Assembly: GCA_934647945.1 (NCBI GenBank)
Contig: CAKUFK010000001.1
Coordinates: forward strand, 186,001 to 250,000
Reading direction: 5' to 3'
Source of the DNA: an uncultured Eubacteriales bacterium
GTDB lineage: Bacteria > Bacillota > Clostridia > Oscillospirales > Acutalibacteraceae
DNA length: 64,000 nucleotides
Shown here: piece by piece, positions 60,897 through 64,000 of the stretch
Numbering within the stretch: the first letter of the stretch is position 1
How the letters are laid out: the number at the start of each line of letters is the position of its first letter
Made by a program: the position numbers and the translations under genes
Notes under the pieces: model-generated
Seen by the model: the letters and a program-made list of their open reading frames with translations, nothing else
What the model was told of the DNA's origin: nothing
Databases searched by the model: none

Positions 60897-61166
60897 CTAG
60901 GTGATGGAAAAACGACGGCCGCTGACCGGCTTCAGGTACCGCGCGTACACATCCGGCTCCTGTTCCCGCAGGGCTGCCGCGTCCAGGCGGTTGGCCGTGT
61001 AGGTGGTCCAGCGGATTTTGGTGCCGTCCACCATCAATTCCTCCCGGTCGCCCATGTGGGCTTTGATGGCGTCCTCCACCTGTTCCATCGCCTCCTTGAG
61101 CTCCGCGATCTTCGCCCGCAGCTCCCGATATTCGTAAAGCTTTGTCCGCAGTTCGCTCGTCAGCAT
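60897..61166 (-). CDS. Small protein resembling the tail of YqaJ-type phage exonucleases
   Basis: 89 residues: an N-terminal coiled coil (YEYRELRAKIAELKEAMEQV), then IKAHMGDREELMVDGTKIRW and a C-terminal RLDAAAL...YARYLKPVSGRRFSI. This is the order seen at the end of YqaJ/lambda-exonuclease-like recombination proteins of phages, but the nuclease domain is absent. It may be a phage-derived remnant in use or a stand-alone family. ATG 61166 with GGGAGG 8 bases upstream fixes the start; a longer frame to 61349 lacks support. The similarity is from memory and weak. Confidence 0.65.
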   Translation of the reverse strand: MLTSELRTKLYEYRELRAKIAELKEAMEQVEDAIKAHMGDREELMVDGTKIRWTTYTANRLDAAALREQEPDVYARYLKPVSGRRFSIT

Positions 61167-61306
61167 AAACAGCGCCTCCCTTCGTTCATCGGTACATCCT
61201 ATGAACGAAACCGGCGGCTCATGCACAAAAGAGGCCGCAGGCGGTATAAACAGGGGACTGTCCGGCATATCTTGTATCGATAAAGTTGAAAATAGGGGGC
61301 CCCTGT

Positions 61307-61819
61307 ATGAACAACGCGATCCAGTATGCCAGCCCCGCGCCCTACCCACCCGTACAGGTCTGCGGGCAGAATCCCATCTACGCCCGTCAGATGCTGGGCA
61401 ATATCGGCAGCGCCAATTCCGAGATGAGCGCGGTCAGCCTTTACCTGTACAACGCCCTGGTCACCGAATGCGCATATGAGGAGGTCTCCAACTGCTTCTA
61501 TCATATCAATATGGTCGAGATGCACCATCTCAAACTGTATGGCGAGCTGGCTCTCCGCCTCGGCGCCGACCCGAGGCTCTGGAGCTGGCAGAACCGGCAG
61601 CGGGTGTACTGGACCCCCGGATATAACCAGTATCCCCGGGAAATCAAGGCGCTGCTGACCAACGCGATCACGGGGGAAAAGGCCGCGATCCGGAAGTATC
61701 AATGCCAGGCCGACTCCATTGAGGATCCGCACATTGCGGCCATCCTCAAACGAATTATCCTGGACGAGGAACTGCACGTCGAAATTTTCACCGGCCTGTA
61801 TGAAAAATATGCCGGATAA
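61307..61819 (+). CDS. Ferritin-like diiron protein
   Basis: 170 residues forming a four-helix ferritin-like bundle. The metal ligands of a diiron site are all present: E39, E71-x2-H74 (in MVEMHHLKLYGE), E124 and E154-x2-H157 (in LDEELHVEIF). The rubredoxin tail of rubrerythrins is absent. Such proteins reduce peroxide or store iron, and related ones occur in clostridial spores. The N-terminus is Pro/Tyr-rich (ASPAPYPPVQVCGQNP). ATG 61307 has AGGGGG upstream. Monocistronic with a good terminator. Confidence 0.83.
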   Translation: MNNAIQYASPAPYPPVQVCGQNPIYARQMLGNIGSANSEMSAVSLYLYNALVTECAYEEVSNCFYHINMVEMHHLKLYGELALRLGADPRLWSWQNRQRVYWTPGYNQYPREIKALLTNAITGEKAAIRKYQCQADSIEDPHIAAILKRIILDEELHVEIFTGLYEKYAG

Positions 61820-61823
61820 CCTC

Positions 61824-61852
61824 CCGGGCGTCCAGATCGGACGCCCGGTTTT
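61824..61852 (+). terminator. Terminator of the ferritin-like gene
   Basis: CCGGGCGTCC (61824-61833) and GGACGCCCGG (61839-61848), 10 bp, loop AGATC, then TTTT. The stretch 61853-62103 shows nothing further. Confidence 0.85.
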
Positions 61853-62103
61853 CTGATGAAACGGGGCTCTTTTTCAGCAACCCTTCCCAGCCATCGATCA
61901 GGGACTGCTGCCTCGGGGCTTCAGGCGGCTATCGCATCGTGGTTTCTCACGGTGCGCCTGTACAAAAACGGCGTGTTTGACCTCCCATATATCACAGAAT
62001 CCCGCCGCCTTTTAATACAGAGCGGCGTTTTTTGAAGCTCATGGCTGCATCATCCTGCACAATTCCGCCCATACTAAGGAAAAACCCGGAAAGCAGGGAT
62101 GGC

Positions 62104-63045
62104 ATGCGCCCGGCAAAACGAGCCCGAATACAACTCAGACAAAACTGGAACGGTGCGGTTACCGTCCAGTGCGTGCTGCTCGCGGCCGACATCCTGCTGG
62201 CGATTCTGGAGCTGGGTGCTCTTCTGCTGATGGGGCTCGGCGTGGGACAAGGCGTTTCCATCGATGGATTGCTGCAGGGCCGGGACAATGGATGGCGTCT
62301 CGCCATTCTCCTCATTGCCGTCCTGATTGATCTCTTTCTCACCTCCCCCCTTCGGGCGGGGCAAGCCGCCTATTTCCGCCTTGTGGCCGATCCGGGGCCG
62401 CCTCCCCTGCGCCCCGTCACCGAGGTGACGGATGAAACCGGCACCCATCTCGTGGAAGAGGAGGACCTCTCTCCCGCCGCGCATACGGTTCCCGTTGGCG
62501 TCGTCTGGCGTTTTTACCACGGAAAATGGTATGGCAAATCCGTCCGCTGGCGGCTGTCCCTCTGGGGGCTGCGCGCATTTTGGAGCGTGATTTTCTTCGC
62601 TCCGGCGGTACTGGCGCTCGGATACGGTGACTGGCTGCGGCGGGGGGACAGCGCCACCGCCTTTACGGAGATCACCATGATATTTTCCGCTATTTTCGGC
62701 CTGTTCGCGCTCATAGCCGGGTTTATCGCCGTGCAGCTGGTCATGCTGCGATATATGCCGGCACAGTACCTGCTGGCCGAGCAGCCTACTGTCCGGGCGG
62801 CGCTGCGGGAATCCCGCCGGCTGATGAAGGGACAGGTCGGCGAGATGGCCTGGCTGTATCTGGGCTTTTCAGGCTGGCTGTTCGTCTGTTTGGCCCTTCT
62901 CCCTTATTTTTACGTGTCTCCCTTGTTCCTGACCACCCGGGCCGTGGCCGTACACCGGTTGCAGCAGCGCTCTCCCGTGCCCGAGCCGGCCCCCTCCCTT
63001 CCCGTCTCCCACAGGCACAAAACACCCCGCCGGCGTCACGCCTGA
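62104..63045 (+). CDS. DUF975-like multi-pass membrane protein
   Basis: 313 residues with five to six membrane segments. The late motif RAALRESRRLMKGQVGEMAWLYLGFSGWLF matches the DUF975 pattern (short soluble helix, small-residue turn, then a membrane segment starting with aromatic and Ser). Function of the family is unknown. A Pro/acidic cytoplasmic loop (about 100-130) is unusual. ATG 62104 was chosen for the AGGGA upstream; earlier in-frame ATG codons at 62032 and 62041 have no clear site. The C-terminal tail is basic (RHKTPRRRHA). Confidence 0.75.
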   Translation: MRPAKRARIQLRQNWNGAVTVQCVLLAADILLAILELGALLLMGLGVGQGVSIDGLLQGRDNGWRLAILLIAVLIDLFLTSPLRAGQAAYFRLVADPGPPPLRPVTEVTDETGTHLVEEEDLSPAAHTVPVGVVWRFYHGKWYGKSVRWRLSLWGLRAFWSVIFFAPAVLALGYGDWLRRGDSATAFTEITMIFSAIFGLFALIAGFIAVQLVMLRYMPAQYLLAEQPTVRAALRESRRLMKGQVGEMAWLYLGFSGWLFVCLALLPYFYVSPLFLTTRAVAVHRLQQRSPVPEPAPSLPVSHRHKTPRRRHA

Positions 63046-63053
63046 GCGGGGTG

Positions 63054-63082
63054 TTGCATGTCCCTGCAAAAAATGCTATAAT
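63054..63082 (+). promoter_or_regulatory. Promoter of the ABC-F gene
   Basis: TTGCAT (63054-63059), 17-base spacer and TATAAT (63077-63082). A stem CACCCCGC/GCGGGGTG overlapping the end of the previous gene (63023-63053) may end its transcript. Confidence 0.65.
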
Positions 63083-63146
63083 AAAATTTAATGTGTGTAA
63101 CGGCATATGCCGTTCTGTATCCTATCCATGACCATCAGGAGGAGCC

Positions 63147-64000
63147 ATGATTACCGTATCCGACGTCAGCCTCAATTTCAGCGGGCAGAATCTGTTCACC
63201 CATGTCAATCTGCAATTCACTCCCGGGAACTGCTATGGCGTCATCGGCGCCAACGGCGCGGGCAAGTCCACCTTCCTGCGGATCCTCTCAGGCGATCTGG
63301 AGCCTTCCTCCGGTGAGGTGGCCATCGACCCCAAGACCCGGATGTCGGTGCTGCGCCAGGATCATTTCGCCTACGACGATCAGACGGTTTTGGACACCAT
63401 CCTCCAGGGCAATCCCCGCCTGTTCGAGATCATGCAGCAGAAGGATGCCCTCTATGCCAAAGAGGATTTTTCCGAGGAGGACGGCGTCCTCGCCTCCGAG
63501 CTGGAAGGGGAATTCGCCGAGCTGAACGGCTGGGAGGCCGAAACCGAGGCGGGCCGGATCCTGCAGGGGCTCGGCCTGTCCCAGGATCTGCTTTATGAAC
63601 CGATGGGCGGCCTGGCCGACCGGGACAAGGTCAAAATCCTGCTGGCCAGGGCCCTGTTCGGCCAGCCCGACATCATCCTGCTCGACGAACCCACCAACCA
63701 TCTGGATATCGCCTCCATCGCCTGGCTGGAGGATTTCCTGATGGACTATATCGGCACCGTCATCGTCGTCTCCCATGACCGCCATTTTCTCAACAACGTC
63801 TGCACCCATATCGTGGACGTGGATTACAATAAGATCAAGATCTATGTCGGAAACTATGATTTCTGGTATGAATCCAGCCAGCTGATGCAGCGGATGATCC
63901 GGGATCAGAACAAGAAAGCCGAGGACAAGATCAAAGAGCTGCAGAGCTTCATCCAGCGCTTTTCTGCCAACAAATCCAAATCCCGGCAGGCCACCTCCCG
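63147..64000 (+). CDS. ABC-F family ATPase (YbiT/YkpA-like), 3' end outside window
   Basis: The first 284 codons are visible. Walker A is GANGAGKST, Walker B is IILLDEPTNHLDI and the H-loop is VVSHDRHF. The interdomain linker starts after YESSQLMQRMIRDQNKKAED. This is the soluble, duplicated ABC-F class that acts on ribosomes, closest to YkpA/YbiT in the block KVKILLARALFGQPD. The ABC signature, usually LSGGE or LTGGE, reads LADRD here. CAGGAGGAG precedes the ATG at 63147. The frame has no stop before the window ends. Confidence 0.92.
   Translation, partial: MITVSDVSLNFSGQNLFTHVNLQFTPGNCYGVIGANGAGKSTFLRILSGDLEPSSGEVAIDPKTRMSVLRQDHFAYDDQTVLDTILQGNPRLFEIMQQKDALYAKEDFSEEDGVLASELEGEFAELNGWEAETEAGRILQGLGLSQDLLYEPMGGLADRDKVKILLARALFGQPDIILLDEPTNHLDIASIAWLEDFLMDYIGTVIVVSHDRHFLNNVCTHIVDVDYNKIKIYVGNYDFWYESSQLMQRMIRDQNKKAEDKIKELQSFIQRFSANKSKSRQATS

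Noticed and set aside
60897..61819. Prophage remnant region
   Set aside because: Only one short gene has a phage-like look; the neighbouring genes are chromosomal types and no integrase, att repeat or structural gene is seen.

Overview
The window is about 60% GC and carries no rRNA, no tRNA and no CRISPR array. It reads as a stretch of chromosome from an anaerobic, spore-forming, high-GC Clostridia member (Oscillospiraceae-like). Supporting signs are spoIIE, the single-chain clostridial type of FGAM synthase, bifunctional AdhE behind a Rex-type operator, L-lactate dehydrogenase, a GC-rich T-box before thrS, strong AGGAGG ribosome sites and dense Rho-independent terminators. The assignment is inference; no marker gene fixes the species.

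Layout. 0-1 kb: the end of an AT-rich effector-binding regulator and a likely gene remnant. 0.9-6.7 kb (minus): an operon of lipoprotein, response regulator, histidine kinase, DUF1385 membrane protein and prmC. 6.8-10.6 kb: purL. 10.7-11.4 kb: non-coding, with a nested-palindrome repeat. 11.4-18.6 kb (minus): cobU, then moxR-DUF58-transglutaminase and nadE. 18.7-21.7 kb: a DUF2461 protein and T-box-thrS. 21.8-22.6 kb: two more copies of the repeat, followed by an XRE/ribbon-helix-helix pair with twin operators. 23.3-29 kb: a small protein, spoIIE and a Ca2+-type P-ATPase. 29.1-35.9 kb: a decayed repeat copy, then a flavoenzyme-rich catabolic operon (old-yellow-enzyme-like, SDR, FAD flavoprotein, KDG kinase, KDPG aldolase) divergent from an AraC regulator.

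36-42.4 kb: an AlkD-like protein, an orphan solute-binding lipoprotein paired with a Cache-HAMP-PAS-GGDEF-EAL membrane protein, and ldh. 42.6-49 kb: Nudix hydrolase, RND exporter with a large coiled-coil insertion, HAD phosphatase and an aminoglycoside-phosphotransferase-like protein. 49-52 kb: adhE. 52-57.3 kb: extracellular proteins, namely a GLUG-repeat surface protein with an LPXTG-like end, and a two-gene operon of a secreted CE2-like SGNH esterase with an internal dockerin and a small membrane-anchored protein with a cohesin-like ectodomain. 57.5-60.7 kb: glycosyltransferases. 60.9-64 kb: a phage-like small protein, a diiron ferritin-like protein, a DUF975-like membrane protein and the start of an ABC-F protein.

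The most interesting structures are the repeat family (about 360-400 bp, terminal inverted repeats around a series of internal perfect hairpins), the possible minimal cohesin-dockerin pair, the flavoenzyme route feeding KDG/KDPG, and the binding-protein plus c-di-GMP enzyme pair. Start codons were chosen from ribosome-binding sites and family alignment where possible. Many long antisense reading frames are by-products of the high GC content and are left out.
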